From positions 1 to 25,674 of the forward strand of contig JARKIF010000353.1 in NCBI GenBank assembly GCA_029378245.1: DNA of 25,674 nt. The letters are read 5' to 3'. The stretch is from Roridomyces roridus (taxonomy: Eukaryota; Basidiomycota; Agaricomycetes; Agaricales; Mycenaceae). Positions 1-10,622 of this stretch are shown one piece after another (position 1 is the first letter of the stretch; each line of letters begins with the position of its first letter). Below the pieces are notes generated by a model. That model was not told where the DNA came from and did not search any database. It saw nothing but the letters and a program-made list of their open reading frames with translations. A program made the translations under genes and the position numbers.

Positions 1-832
1 AAGGAGAGTAAGATCTAGAGCACTATCAACCTCCGCCCGAAGAAGCTGTCCGGAGACTCACGATGACCGAGCAGAGTATCCAATTCCGTTGCTCACTATG
101 TACAAAAGATCCCCGATCAATGCCGAGTTCCAGGGAGACTTGCGCGCGAATACTTGCACAGGTAAACCCGGTACGTCAGAAATCTGTGTGTTTTCCAGTC
201 ACTTCTTCAATCCCCAATCCCTAGGCTTGTTCGTTCACGCACAATCAACAAGAGGATGGATGAGATGCTTCAAAGGATGGGTGAGTCCGACGAATTGCAC
301 CGTGGTAGATGGGCTTCAAGTCACCGTTAACAGAATCCCGACCTAGAAAAACAAAAGACGTCAGAGTGGATCGACACTCAAGACGGGCTCGCACACTAAC
401 GTCCTACTCGAAGGTCAGCGAAACTTGCAGACCGCAGCGGATGCAAGCAGCCGACTCACCATGTACTCTTGACCTGAAAACTGTCTGGATCCCCGTAGTG
501 TACAACGAGCCAATTGTACAGCATGTGCCCGATGAGGGCTAGCTGTACGGTATCAAGCAGCCTGCGAGGAGAAACCCATTGATTATCGAGCGTCTGAAGG
601 AAAGAGGAATATTGAGAAATGACACCCACCAAAGACTCGACACCAGAAGTTTCAGCCACTTGTTGTCCTTGGGGAATCTCTGAAAGTACGAAAACGCCTG
701 TGTTGACAAGACGCCGTACAGTCTAGACATGGGAGTCAGGATTGAACCTCTTCAAACAGACGCGGGTACATACCCCCATGCCAATACGTATCCGACCGAA
801 ATCGACCCGAGCGTCGTGTCGTATTCACCCAT
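1..832 (-). CDS. DUF6534-type multi-helix membrane protein, 5' part (partial at left edge, possibly disrupted)
   Basis: Three exons read cleanly on the minus strand: 832-774, 722-630 and 561-460, with GT-AG introns of 51 and 68 nt and matching phases. The start ATG (832-830) gives MGEYDTTLGSISVGY, then helix 1, the loop YFQRFPKDNKWLKLLV, helix 2 (SSLWLLDTVQLALIGHMLY) and YGDPDSF. This order (LG..L.G..L.G, YF..FP.D...K.LV, W.LDT.H/Q) is the N-terminal signature of the fungal DUF6534 membrane protein family, whose function is unknown. Past 460 every acceptor I tried led quickly to a stop, yet a motif typical of the next part of the family (FLTYRVY, 182-162) follows, so either exons were missed or the gene is frameshifted. 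The rest, including the C-terminal domain, would lie left of the window. The family call is firm; intactness is not. Confidence 0.65.
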
Positions 833-2318
833 GGGGACAGGGACGCGCAGCAAGACAGACGAGTTTGGGTGGGATCAAGAAGGTGGCGTTAAGAGTGCTA
901 TGCATACTTATAGACGTGTGCCAGTGTTCCCCACAGAATCTGCGTGAGGAAAGAAAGTTTACCGGCAGGCATTTGGTTCGTTCGCCGGCCGTGACACAGC
1001 CTATCGGCGGCTATAGCCCAATGTCGACCTCATTTTTCACATTCTCGGCCGCCCGATTGTGGGACGATTTGATTTTGTTGCGGCATTTGGGATGGGCTTC
1101 CAGTTCGGTATGTCGTTGAAGGAGTTGAGTGGTACCTGGAGGCCCAGACAAGTCGCCTGTGAAAGAAGGTGTCGGAGCGAATAGACTCGGCAAATGGCAG
1201 AGCGGGAAATTGTCACTGGGCAGCTGATATGGAGAGCCTCCGAGGGCGGGAACGGCAGCCTTAATGTCGTCCACGGTGTGGAGCAAGAGGGGTGTGGCGA
1301 GCAATCGGACTTCCTTTATCACTGGTCATCGCACTCTTTTGCTTGGATTCTCCGAAAGCTCGCGCCTGCACGAGGAATCGACTGTCTCGCCAGTGGAAGA
1401 GATGACTGCATCCAAGTATCGCCCAATCGGGCTCTGGACTCCCGCTTCCAGGCTGCCGTACAGAGCCACTTTTTGGGTACTTGACAATGTCTATTGGACA
1501 CCAGCTTTGTGGACGCCTCTGACTTCTGTCAATTGCGGTCGTAAACCGACGAGTTTCGTACCGTTCTTTGATCTATTCTGAATTGGAGCGGACTTGAATC
1601 GTATGTACAGAGCGGCTTGCCTACGCTGTTGGAGAAACGTCTACACCACAGTTCGCGCACAGAGACCGGCACCAATAGCTGGGATCGCACGAGAAGAGAG
1701 AAGAGTGGTCGCCGAGGATGCAGTGACGGTCCAAGTCTCCAAGACAACGCGTTGATAAGCAGTGGATTTACCCACGCGTGTAAACCACGTACTTTTGGGA
1801 TTTCACGCATCTTTGACGCTGCTACTCTCCGGGACTAGTGAGGCATATTTGAGGGTACACGCTCGCCTCGGGGCGGTGTATTGAACCGTTAAAGGTCGCA
1901 AGCCGGTGTTTTGACGTTGGGCTCTGGGAATTAGCTGATGACTGTGTACCATTGCACCTGAGGTGACCAAGAGGAATTACACAATGCCCGTGCATCAGGA
2001 AAAATCCGGATGAGTATGTGGACCTACGTTGCCAATGTAGTGGTCATAGCAGATTTGATACCCCCCCTCAATATAGCTCGACGTAGTCACTCAGTATGTG
2101 AAATATTGTACTACATTTGTCTGGGTAGCTTGCATACAATACTATTTTTGTACTACATATGGTCATATCCTCATTGTCCAATAGCCTACATCCGTCAATG
2201 TTGAACAAAGTAGCTGGAGTACAATAGGATGTAGCCAGCATTACTGAATCAAGCATCCACAAGAAATGAATAAATAACATAATGAGCATTGAGGGCGAAT
2301 AAAAAGGATACAAGTAAT
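833..2318. other. Intergenic, no recognised gene
   Basis: Open frames here (for example minus 1322-1011 and plus 1264-1581) lack splice-consistent extension and any motif I recognise. The part from about 2040 to 2290 is AT-rich with repeated TGTACTACAT/ATTGTACTAC words and a short inverted pair (CCTACATCC near 2185, GGATGTAG near 2229). It could be a small non-autonomous element or simply the 3' flank of the DUF6532 gene. Confidence 0.4.
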
Positions 2319-4554
2319 CTAAGCGTCATCACCGTCCTCGCCATCAGTCTCAGTCTCCTCATCCTCCTGGTACTCCAGAATGGCAGCGGCAATGGTCGCG
2401 TCGGTGATGGCGGGCTGGGGAGCGTGGTGGGTGATGGGCTGAGCCCCAGAGTGGAAGCTGCGACACGCTGTGAGAAGACATGAAATGGAAAAGTAGAAAT
2501 AACGTGCCGGCCGATGTTGTGCAGGCGAACGAGGATGTTGTCGAGAATGCCGTACTTCTCGGTCTTCTCCTCGAAGCGGCGGAGAGCGTTGATATGGGTT
2601 TGATAAAGGTCACGGTAGTCGTGCGCCGTGAACGGGATGTCAGAGCGAATGCCAGTGGCCCACTCATCAATCAGATGCTCCGTCTAAGCAGATGAGTCAG
2701 AAGGATCCAACGAAGAACGTGCAAAAGACGTACAACGGTGATAACAAGAGCAAAGCCTGGGAGGGGGAAAGGGTTGAACATCTGCGGCTGCGTTACGGCC
2801 TCGTCGCGGGTATTAACAAACCACATGGCATTGACGGCCTTCTGGAAAAGCGGGTTACGATAGATGCCCTTGCGCGCCGCAATATCCTGCATGAGTATTA
2901 ACGAATAGTCTCAATCGGAATATAGATATGACATACCTTGAATGTGAAAGTCAGATCGTCCTTGAGCTTCTCGGTGAGATCGCGATTGGCTTTGATAGTC
3001 TTCTTGTTCTGCCCGCTCTTGAAGCCAAACATAAGCTCGACCATGGGCTTGATCTTGGTCTTGAGCTCGCCCCGGAGATGAGAGCCACGATTGGTCATCT
3101 AGAGGAGCTTTGAATTCGGAACGATCACGGGAGAGGAAAGACATACCAGCTTAGAGAGAGTCGGTGTGAGCTCAATATCGACATTGCGATTGTAGCACGC
3201 CGTGTCCCAAGCCTCTTTGACAAAGCTCATCTCTGTGGCCTGGTCTGGGAAAGCGTCGCGCGCACTGAGGAAGCAGCGGTAGAAGGTGATCGCGAGGGAT
3301 AGCACCTCCCTGGTGATCTCGTCGTAGTCGCCGGCCTTGGGACGTCCGCGGAGGGGGCTGCTCCTCTGAGCCTGGGTCGGGCGGAGGTCATCCTGGTCCG
3401 AGACCGCCGAGTGTGCACGCTTGTCGCCAACAACGGGAGAGGAAGAGCGTCGGTGATGGGTGACATCGTCGGCGTGCTGGCTGTGGCGGAGATTGAGGCT
3501 GAGGTGACGCGGGGCTATCCCGCCGTTGATATTGCGCATCTAGAAATAAGGAGGGACTTGAATAGACTATGAGCAAGGTACACACCGGGGCTGGGGAGGG
3601 TGAGCGAGCCGGAGGGGATGGGTAACGCCCCCCGAAGACCACAGGGCTGGGGTTGTGATGGTGGCGACGCTCATCGTCAAAGTCGTCCCGAGGAGCGTGA
3701 CGGTCACGAGTGTGACTGGCGGACGGGCGGCTGGCGGACGAGACGGCGGCAACACTGGGCAACTTGGCAGGCGCGGGCACGCGGTGGTCGCGTTGGACGA
3801 GGGTCTTCTGGATGGCGGCGGGGCGCGACTGGACCGTACGCGAGGTGAACTGCCAATGTCAATGAGTTATCCATTTGGACGCTCGATGTTACTCACAGTA
3901 TCGTTGTCGCGGGGCTCGACTATGTCATCATCGTCGTCGGACTGGTCTGCAGCTTGCTGCTTCTTCTTGGCAAGCTTGGCGGCCTTCTGCTTCTTGACAG
4001 CCTTGCGCACCTCAGCTGCTGCAGCCTCGTCGACTAGAGAGTGCATAAGAATCATGAGACTCGAGAAAGCGGGACATGCTTACGGAGCTTCTGTTGCTTC
4101 TCGCTGGGGCGACGGGGGCGACCACGAGCCTCGTCTTCATCTTCATCTTCATCTTCATCGGAGAGCTGGTCTTTGTCATCAGACTCGTCGCCAGGTTGGC
4201 CCGCATCTGGTCCAGACGTCAGCAAAGAGAATAAGGCGAGGAATTAACAGCTCACAGTCGTTGCTGTCATCACCACTTCCCACGTCGTCCATATTGATTT
4301 CTGGAATGTGAGTACTGGTCAGCATCGACACCGCGGCACTTGGGTGACTCGCCTTTATGAGCAGGCGCCTGAGAACGGCGGGGGCGATGTGCTGGCAAGT
4401 CGTGAGGATATTTTCAATGTAAAAAAGGACTCCACTCACCCGCGTCTTCGTTCTCCTTGTTGGAGGCCTCCGCGGCACGAGTGGGGCGCGCCGCAGTAGG
4501 AGCAGGGTGAGAAGAGCGGCCACGACGAGCAGCGGGGGCTTGATTGAGAGACAT
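2319..4554 (-). CDS. DUF6532 domain protein with long disordered acidic/basic N-terminus
   Basis: About ten exons on the minus strand. It starts at ATG 4554-4552 (MSLNQAPAARRGRSSHPAP) and stops at TAG 2321-2319 after a very acidic tail (EYQEDEETETDGEDGDDA). The N-terminal half is low complexity: Ser/Pro/Arg-rich, an acidic DEDEDEDEDE run from a CTTCAT hexamer repeat (about 4136-4160), and a Lys/Ala-rich segment (AVKKQKAAKLAKKKQQAA) that may be a coiled coil or nuclear signal. The C-terminal half is folded and matches my recall of DUF6532, an Agaricomycete domain of unknown function: DEITREVLSLAITFYRCFLS (exon ending near 3150), LRGELKTKIKPMVELMFGF (about 3080-3015), GIYRNPLFQKAVNAMWFVN (about 2870), then IDEWATGIRSDIPFTAHDYR and GILDNILVRLHNIGR (2665-2505). 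Introns fit, e.g. GTATGT...GCAG near 2938-2890. A nuclear or chromatin role is inference from composition only. Confidence 0.75.
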
Positions 4555-4656
4555 AGTTCAGGGTCGGTTGGGTGGTAGTGTGCTGGGGTTGGCTGGTGAG
4601 CGTCGGAGTTCTGCTGCAGAGAGGGAACGGGGGAAAGTCGAGTGGTGTCCGCCTGG

Positions 4657-4663
4657 TTTTATA
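4657..4663 (-). promoter_or_regulatory. TATA box of the DUF6532 gene
   Basis: TATAAAA on the minus strand, about 105 bp upstream of the ATG at 4554, in an otherwise gene-free stretch. Spacing suits a fungal core promoter with a short leader. Confidence 0.5.
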
Positions 4664-4666
4664 CCC

Positions 4667-4750
4667 TTGAGGTGCTTGTCGTTGTTGGAGAGCAGTCAAC
4701 AGGTCACGTTGAGGTGGTTGTCGTTGTTGGAGCACGGTCAACATGGTGGT
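4667..4750 (-). repeat. Two 42-bp imperfect direct repeats upstream of the DUF6532 TATA box
   Basis: Units 4667-4708 and 4709-4750 share TTGAGGTG, then TTGTCGTTGTTGGAG, then GTCAAC at identical spacing. They lie immediately upstream of the TATA box of the minus-strand gene, where duplicated activator sites would sit; that role is inference. Confidence 0.6.
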
Positions 4751-4921
4751 CGGGGAAGGGGAGAGTGCGTTGTTTGTTGATGCACCAGGCACTCAGTCGA
4801 TCGACTGCGGTCGGCTAAGACAAGGCGGCTCAACGTTCAGACAATACAGTTTAGGAGGACTTGAAACACATACGGCGTTGTCCCGCCAGGTCCCGCCTCG
4901 AGCTAGAGTATCTTCTCCGCA

Positions 4922-5466
4922 ATGCCAATTTTTCGCTGCCAGTACTGTGGACGTTCGGTCAATACCGCCGCTGGAGTCAATCGTCATATTGGGAACACAC
5001 CTGCGTGTCGATTACAGTGGGCGAAAGCGCTTGGTGCTATTGTTGTTGCGAGGGAAGAACAAGACGATGAGCCGGCGCCTGCCGCGTCGCCCGCTCCATC
5101 ACCCCCACTGTCTCCCGTGCTCTCCGAAGACGACAACGACCTAGGTGTTGGCGACGACTTTGTTCTTCCTCCGCGCGTCGATACTCCACCACCGCCGGAA
5201 CTCGTTGGTGAGCCTCGGAGCCATCGCGCCAGCATTGAGGAGGTGCTCGATGAAGACGATCCCGCGTATCGCAAGCGATTCGTCGAACCCTTTCCTGGGG
5301 ATGCTGGTACACCGGTGGGATATTAGGATGCCGAGAAGCACCCGCGCCGTCGAGAACAGAACCACGGTTCGATTTGAACATGACCTCCCGCGGGTTGAGC
5401 CTTTGATTAGCGCTCTTGCCAGGACATGCCGAGAGACTGCCGGTTGGTTCATCAAACTGCCGGTAG
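4922..5466 (+). pseudogene. Plavaka-type DNA transposase relic (N-terminal zinc finger part)
   Basis: From ATG 4922 the frame gives a C2H2-like finger at the very N-terminus (MPIFRCQYCGRSVNTAAGVN, then RHIGNTPACR: Cys, Cys, His, Cys), an acidic Pro/Ser linker, and the phrase DEDDPAYRKRFVEPFPGDAG followed by TPVGY and a stop at 5324-5326. A terminal CxxC finger plus a 'RRWVEPFPGDAG.P.G' block is how Agaricomycete Plavaka (CACTA-related) transposase ORFs begin. After the stop another frame still reads weakly like the next block (ISALARTCRETAGWFIKLPV, to about 5466), which suggests a frameshift. The catalytic region, normally several hundred residues more, is absent, so this is a dead fragment. 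It may instead be a captured zinc-finger exon, but no continuing gene is seen. Confidence 0.6.
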
Positions 5467-5564
5467 TGAGTACATGCTCAGATCAGAATTGGAGTAACGA
5501 GGGTGCAGCCGTAAGTTGGATATTGAACCAATGGGCAGCATCAAACCAGAGACGAGAGTTCAAT

Positions 5565-5988
5565 TGTGACGCCGGATGATGCCGTGAGACTTCCGGCAGG
5601 TGTGCAGAGAGAGATTGGAAATTGGTTGTGTTCGGGACCGCTCCAGGCCAAGTCACATGCAGTTTGATCGGTGCTGACTGAGGCTCAAAGCACGCCATCC
5701 TGAGAAATTGATGAACCACATGGAACCCATCCAATAGAGAGAATCTCATTGGACCCAGCGCCCGGAACACACTGCAGGATCAAACAGGATCACCCAGTTA
5801 CCTTTTTCATTACAACTCCGCAAAATGTATAAAAGCCCAGCCAAAAGTAGTGTACAGTAGCTTACCTTCCCCGCAGGAGCGGCAAGGGCAGACTCACAGA
5901 GATTAATAGAGATTAGAGATTGGAATTGAATTGAGAGTTTTTGAATAAGGATTGTAATATTCCCTGAAGGGAACCCTGTTCATTCTCA
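5565..5988 (+). repeat. Possible solo LTR of a Gypsy-like retrotransposon
   Basis: The block begins TGTGACGCCGGATGATG, carries a TATA box (TATAAAAG, 5828-5835), a spacer, then an AATAAG polyadenylation-like signal (5944-5949), and ends near CCTGTTCATTCTCA. This TG...TATA...AATAA...CA layout is that of a basidiomycete LTR of about 420 bp. No coding part of a retroelement is nearby and no clean target-site duplication was found, so the ends are approximate. It abuts the Plavaka relic, which it may have truncated. Confidence 0.3.
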
Positions 5989-6735
5989 TTTCTCGAAGCC
6001 TTTATGAGCCCTGGAGATGTCTCCCCCTTCGCCGTGGTGCAAGGGCTTGCTCTGCAGTCTCATTGAGTTGAGCACTGTGTATCGTGTTTGACTGCCGGGC
6101 ACACTAGAGATAGATTGTTGTTGCATGCACATGAGGGTCCTGATGGACGAGACGCCTGTCCTACTACCCCGAACTCACACGCACATCTCGTGTTTAGATT
6201 GTGGAGTTGTGATTGATTTATATTGAGTTTGTTGGTTTATTGAGTGGTTGGATTGGTTGGGTTAGCTCTCGGGCACTCACAGTCTACTTCCCGGTACACC
6301 TCGGACTCATGTATTATGATTTCACGGCCGCACTCTCGTGCCCCGTTTCAGCGTTACGGATCCATCACCGGCTAGGCGATACCGGCGGGGCCGAGACCGC
6401 TGGTGGATACTTTTCTTTTGAGGGTACGCAGTACTACTACGCACAAGCCAAGCGGGCAATCACAAATCGTGTCATCAGATATCCTCCTTCGACACTGGGT
6501 CAACGATTGGTCGCAGGTGTATTTTTGATGATACCTTGCAATAAGTTCCAGTAAAAAAAACCTGTACTTGTCCTGTAAATGCATGGTCGGGAAATCGAAC
6601 CCGTGCGCGCAGTGTCACTTCGAGGGACCACATTGAACCGTCCTCGAACGCTCGAGCACGGAACGCTGAACAAGTAACGGTCTCTTCAGTCTTGCACAAA
6701 TACAACATTAATATTCTTGACTTGCCTGAATTCTA
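5989..6735. other. Intergenic, no recognised gene
   Basis: The plus-strand frame 6213-6554 is open for 113 codons but shows no motif, splice structure or composition supporting a gene. The stretch is probably old transposon flank. Confidence 0.35.
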
Positions 6736-6761
6736 CCCCCCCCCCCCCCCCCCCCCCCCCC
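6736..6761 (+). repeat. Poly(C) tract, 26 consecutive C
   Basis: An uninterrupted run of C (G on the other strand) between TTCTA and AATCCTCCC. Exact length is unreliable in most sequencing chemistries. It lies upstream of a decayed DUF6534 fragment. Confidence 0.95.
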
Positions 6762-7029
6762 AATCCTCCCAAAAGCGACCGCTTCAAGCAAAGAAGTGGC
6801 CATGTACACCACCAATGACTTCCCCTGCTGTGAAGCGGCCTGGGAGCGGTGAAGTTGAAGAAGAGGGGGAGAGGACGCGTCGTCCCGAGGCGTCGATTGA
6901 GAGGCCGCGCGGGAAGGAGGAACTGCAACGCATGTAGTGCACCACCGGCGTGATAATAGCTACATGCAGTGGTGTATCAGGGTTATGCGTAGCGTGGTGG
7001 AACGCCTCTGCAGCGAGTCTAGTCTTCTC

Positions 7030-7461
7030 CGTTGGCCGTTGTTTGAAAGAGGAAGGAAGGAGTTCACATCATGTTCAGTCCGCCGCCCCAGCCGTCCTGT
7101 GCGCACTCATCAACCTCATCGCATCTCAAGCGGGCAGCAGAACTGAAGCCCTCAACGCCGGCACGATGTTGTCCATCATCTCAAACGATGTGTTGCCGAA
7201 GCTGTATGCACTCTCCGCAATGTGGACGCTCAACTCGCGTCAAGGGATACGCCTGGCGGGCTCGCATGGGCAACCGACGAGCAGCCAGAAGGGGCAGAGT
7301 GGCAGCGGACTAACATCGAGCTTGGGGGCCTGTCGCTCTCGGGCCTGCGAACACCGATCCAGGTCCGGACCCATGCGCAGACGGTGCAGCATGTGGATAC
7401 AGATATGGTCTTTACGCCGAAACTGGACAATGTCAGTGAGCACTCGACGGTGAAGTCGTAG
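7030..7461 (+). pseudogene. 3' fragment of a DUF6534 membrane protein gene
   Basis: The frame around 7083-7265 reads AVLCALINLIASQ (last helices) followed by VLPKLYALSAMWTLNSRQGI. The block KLY..S...TLN.R is the hallmark closing the DUF6534 domain. The polar tail then continues in a different frame (NIELGGLSLSGLRTPIQ ... DNVSEHSTVKS, stop 7459-7461); no donor/acceptor pair bridges the two frames near 7250-7270, so a frameshift is likely. Upstream of 7030 the earlier helices cannot be followed. It lies 1.3 kb before the better preserved DUF6534 gene at 8752 on the same strand, so it may be the remains of a tandem paralogue. Confidence 0.55.
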
Positions 7462-8697
7462 GATGGTAGAGGATATCTAAGATTTCGGTGACGGTGTAGT
7501 TGATGATATTCGCAGGGCGGGTATATGCGGGAGTGCGTGAATATAGTGCGCTATAACCGATGTCGGGGATCGCGCCAACGAGTAGGGGTGTCGTTGATCA
7601 AAGGAGGCGGATTCGTGAAGGGATCGCGTGGGATACAGGCAGGAAAGGGTTGGCGCAGGGAAGCCCCTGAGAGCTGGCTTTGGGCTCGTCCAAGGACGGA
7701 AGAAAGACATGGGTCGTCGCGGGAGGTGTAGGCAACGAATCCTGCCCTTGGATCTCAAAAGAGGGCAGAGAGGAGGGAGAAGGCTATAAGTGCCGTGAAG
7801 CTAGAGATCAAGGAGTGTGGACGCGTTCCAGCTCAGCGTCATGAGCGTCGAGGATGAAGACGGCGGACGCAGACTCGCAGGTGTGGCTGTGCCGTATGCC
7901 GAGATTGGTCCAACTTCGGCCGAGGTCCGATGCGGTGCATGATACTTATCTCGGACTTATCGGCCGCTCACCTCTTGTTCGCTGCCTTCGCCCACTCTTG
8001 CAAGACAGCAAGGTGGTCGAGCCTCCGACGTCTGCTGGGTAGTTCGGGCGAGTTCCTACCCATATCCTGTTACCGAGCGGAGGTCGCGGCGCGCGCACAG
8101 ATGCAGGTACGCAACTCCTGCCTGGATCAGTTTGCTGGATCGCCGAGCTTTGCGCTCGTCGCGCAGTGCCGCTACGCTGAATGCCATGGGAAATTGAGCG
8201 GTCCATCTTGGGGGTCGCAAGCGGCAACAGTGTACGATCAAGAACCTTGACCATCAAGTCGAGGTGCTCCAGATGAATATGGCCCAACGTTTTGGAGTGC
8301 TACAACCGGGGTGGAATATAGGGTTGCAAATAGCACAAACAATCGTCCGCATCCTCTGACTCAATTCAAACTGTCAGGCTTCATTGGACGTGTCATGTCC
8401 CAATGGATTCATGCCCCATTCCAAAAGTAACATTGACCAGTGCGAGTCTCAGAAATAGGCAGGGTAGCCGGTTAATTAAATTCTTTCCTGCCTGATTGGT
8501 GCGTTGCCGACTTCTGAATGCTTCGCTAAAATCTCATCCAAAGCCTGTAGTTCTGAGTGGGTTGGACCAAATTCTCCTGCGGGTCCAACAGTCGCCTTCA
8601 TCTTCCATCTCTGACGATGATACCAACGGCAAGTTTCGGTGATCAGTGTTCATCTCCCGATGTTGCAACCCGATGAGAACGTCTAGGTGCTCACCTC
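7462..8697. other. Intergenic, no recognised gene
   Basis: Several short overlapping frames on both strands (e.g. 7930-8250 plus, 8287-7946 minus) but none with a recognisable motif or coherent introns. Holds the 3' flank of the DUF6534 fragment and the promoter region of the gene at 8752. Confidence 0.4.
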
Positions 8698-8705
8698 TAT
8701 AAAAG
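8698..8705 (+). promoter_or_regulatory. TATA box of the DUF6534 gene at 8752
   Basis: TATAAAAG begins 54 bp before the ATG at 8752, followed by a short leader. Good match and spacing, though inferred without transcript data. Confidence 0.5.
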
Positions 8706-8751
8706 GCAGACTCCGGTGCAGACTCCTGAGCATCATTCCGCAGGCTATTCA

Positions 8752-10622
8752 ATGTCTTCCCCCTACTCCGCTCTTCCAAACTTCTCGCAATCCTTCGGTA
8801 GGGCCCAGAAGAATATGCTCTGTACAGCAACTGACACTGGTTTAGGTGCAGGCCTCATCGGAACGTGGATTGCAATGGGCCTATATGGTCTCACTATTTC
8901 GCAAGTGGGTTTCCTGGTCAACGAATGTCCAAACCTAGGCTCACCTCGCTCGCTACTACAGACTTTATTTTACTTCTCAAATTACCCCAATGACGCCCGA
9001 CACGTCAAACTTCTGGTATCTCTCAATTTTCCCCGAGGCTCGTCGGCTCAGTGCGGACAGGTTTCATTTCTCTGGTAAGCGGTGTATCTGGCGCCATTGG
9101 CATCTATACCTATATCTGCAGGATTCTGCATACCTTGCATTGCGTCGTCAGTATGTCCTTTCAGTTGTGACCCCCAGGCCAGTGGTTGATTGTTGTCCAC
9201 AGTATGCCGGCTGGTTTACGGCTACCTGGTAAACACCCAATTGACGAAATGTACCCGAGCGGCTCATTTACTGCAGATACTCGACGCCTTCAACTTGGAG
9301 CTGCTTACCCAGAATAATTGGTACGTACAACCCCGCATGTCTTCAGCCCATTGAACGAAATCAGGGCCTTGGGTGTACTTCTTCGTACCGTTCATAACTA
9401 TTCCTCCCTCTGATTAGTTCCACCACAAGGTTTCCATCACGCTGCATGTAACTTTGACCATCCTGCAACAAAAAAAAACTCACTGACGACGTCCTCACAG
9501 CTTGCGGTGTCTTCCATTGTCATGGTTTACCTCGTCGTCGTCATCTTCAAAGGTAACGTCCGACATGAGGTATAGAGTTGTGCGGCCTTTGATTCGGCGA
9601 TTAGCGGCTTCTTTCAGGGTCAAATACTTGGGGTGGTTGTTCGTCGCATTGAACGTATGTGTATCTCGACGCACTCTGGCGGGCAATACTGAAGATAACT
9701 CGAACTATTCAGGGAATTTCAATCTTTGTTCACGCCGGTGATTACGATTTCGCGTTGTCCAAGACTCACACACTGATCTACAAGCAAGGTTTTTTCATCG
9801 GTAAGCGCGGCGCTACCGCTTCGTCTTCTTCTTGCACCCCGTTTGAACTCTTTTCCAGAAGCGATCGTTCAGGTGTGAGTGAAATAAACCAGCATCGCAA
9901 GGTGTCCATCTCTCATGCCCGCTGTAGGTTCAGAATCAAAGAGTTGGTCAACTCGCCAGATCTAGTACGTATTGTGCTCCATGACAATGGCCGTTTGTCT
10001 TAACTCTGAGATCAGGCAACTGCAGTTCTCTCCACGGCTGGAACGCAAGTAGCAGCAGACATCCTTATTGCAGGCTCCCTCTGTATCGTGCTGCGGAGTC
10101 ATTTAAATTGGAGTCAATTCGGCGGGTGAGAACTTGGAAGCAGTTTCACTGATTCCAGAGCTTTCACTGACTTGAACACGGAAGGACAAACTCGACAATC
10201 AAGTCTCTCATGCTCTGTGCGATCAGCCGAGGCGTGGTTACTGCGTAAGAGTTTAGATTTCTTTGTATGTACAGACTCTGACGAATGAGTCTAGCACGAT
10301 CGCGCTGATAGAACTGTTGGCAGTGAGTGGTTCCAACGAAATCTATAACCCAGTAATCAAAGAGGCCGCAGCTTGCCATCGAGCCGGGGTCTATGTGGTA
10401 CATTGGATGCGAATTCGCTATCGTTGGCCGTGAGTACATCCCCGAGTCTCTGTTTTATTTTAATTCATACGCACCTTCCTCTCAGTGTACATCAACGCCC
10501 TGATGGTGTCGCTCAACTCGCGGAATCGAATGAGAGCCCGAGTAGAGTCTGCGATGATATTTGCGAAAGCGACGTCCATCGGCGAGGATGACACCCACGA
10601 CTCGGAGAAGACGGCGGTATAG
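8752..10622 (+). CDS. DUF6534 multi-helix membrane protein
   Basis: Start ATG 8752 (MSSPYSALPNFSQSFG), stop TAG 10620-10622. Exons with matching phases: 8752-8797, 8846-8904, 8962-9015, 9061-9074, 9122-9150, 9203-9228, 9277-9320; then, after an unresolved middle, 9713-~9799, 9859-9874, 9928-9964, 10016-10125, 10185-10244, 10295-10322, 10372-10429, 10486-10622. Key blocks: GAGLIGTWIAMGLYGLTISQ, YFSNYPNDARHVKLLV, SFLWILHTLH, VYGYL, then the DUF6534 domain proper (VAADILIAGSLCIVL, TNSTIKSLMLCAISRGVVTA, MWYIGCEFAIVG, LYINALMVSLNSR) and a polar cytosolic tail. This is the family's full helix order. Function is unknown; the family is often multicopy in mushrooms. Between 9321 and 9654 the expected helix (LAVSSIVMVYLVVVIF, from 9501) and the next block (YRVVRPLIRR ... 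KYLGWLFVALN) are in different frames with no good intron between them, so a real frameshift or sequence error is possible. Confidence 0.75.

Noticed and set aside
1011..1581. Open frames on both strands (e.g. minus LLATPLLLHTVDDIKAAVPA)
   Set aside because: No start context, introns or motif; the frames on the two strands overlap, as expected for chance frames in GC-balanced DNA.
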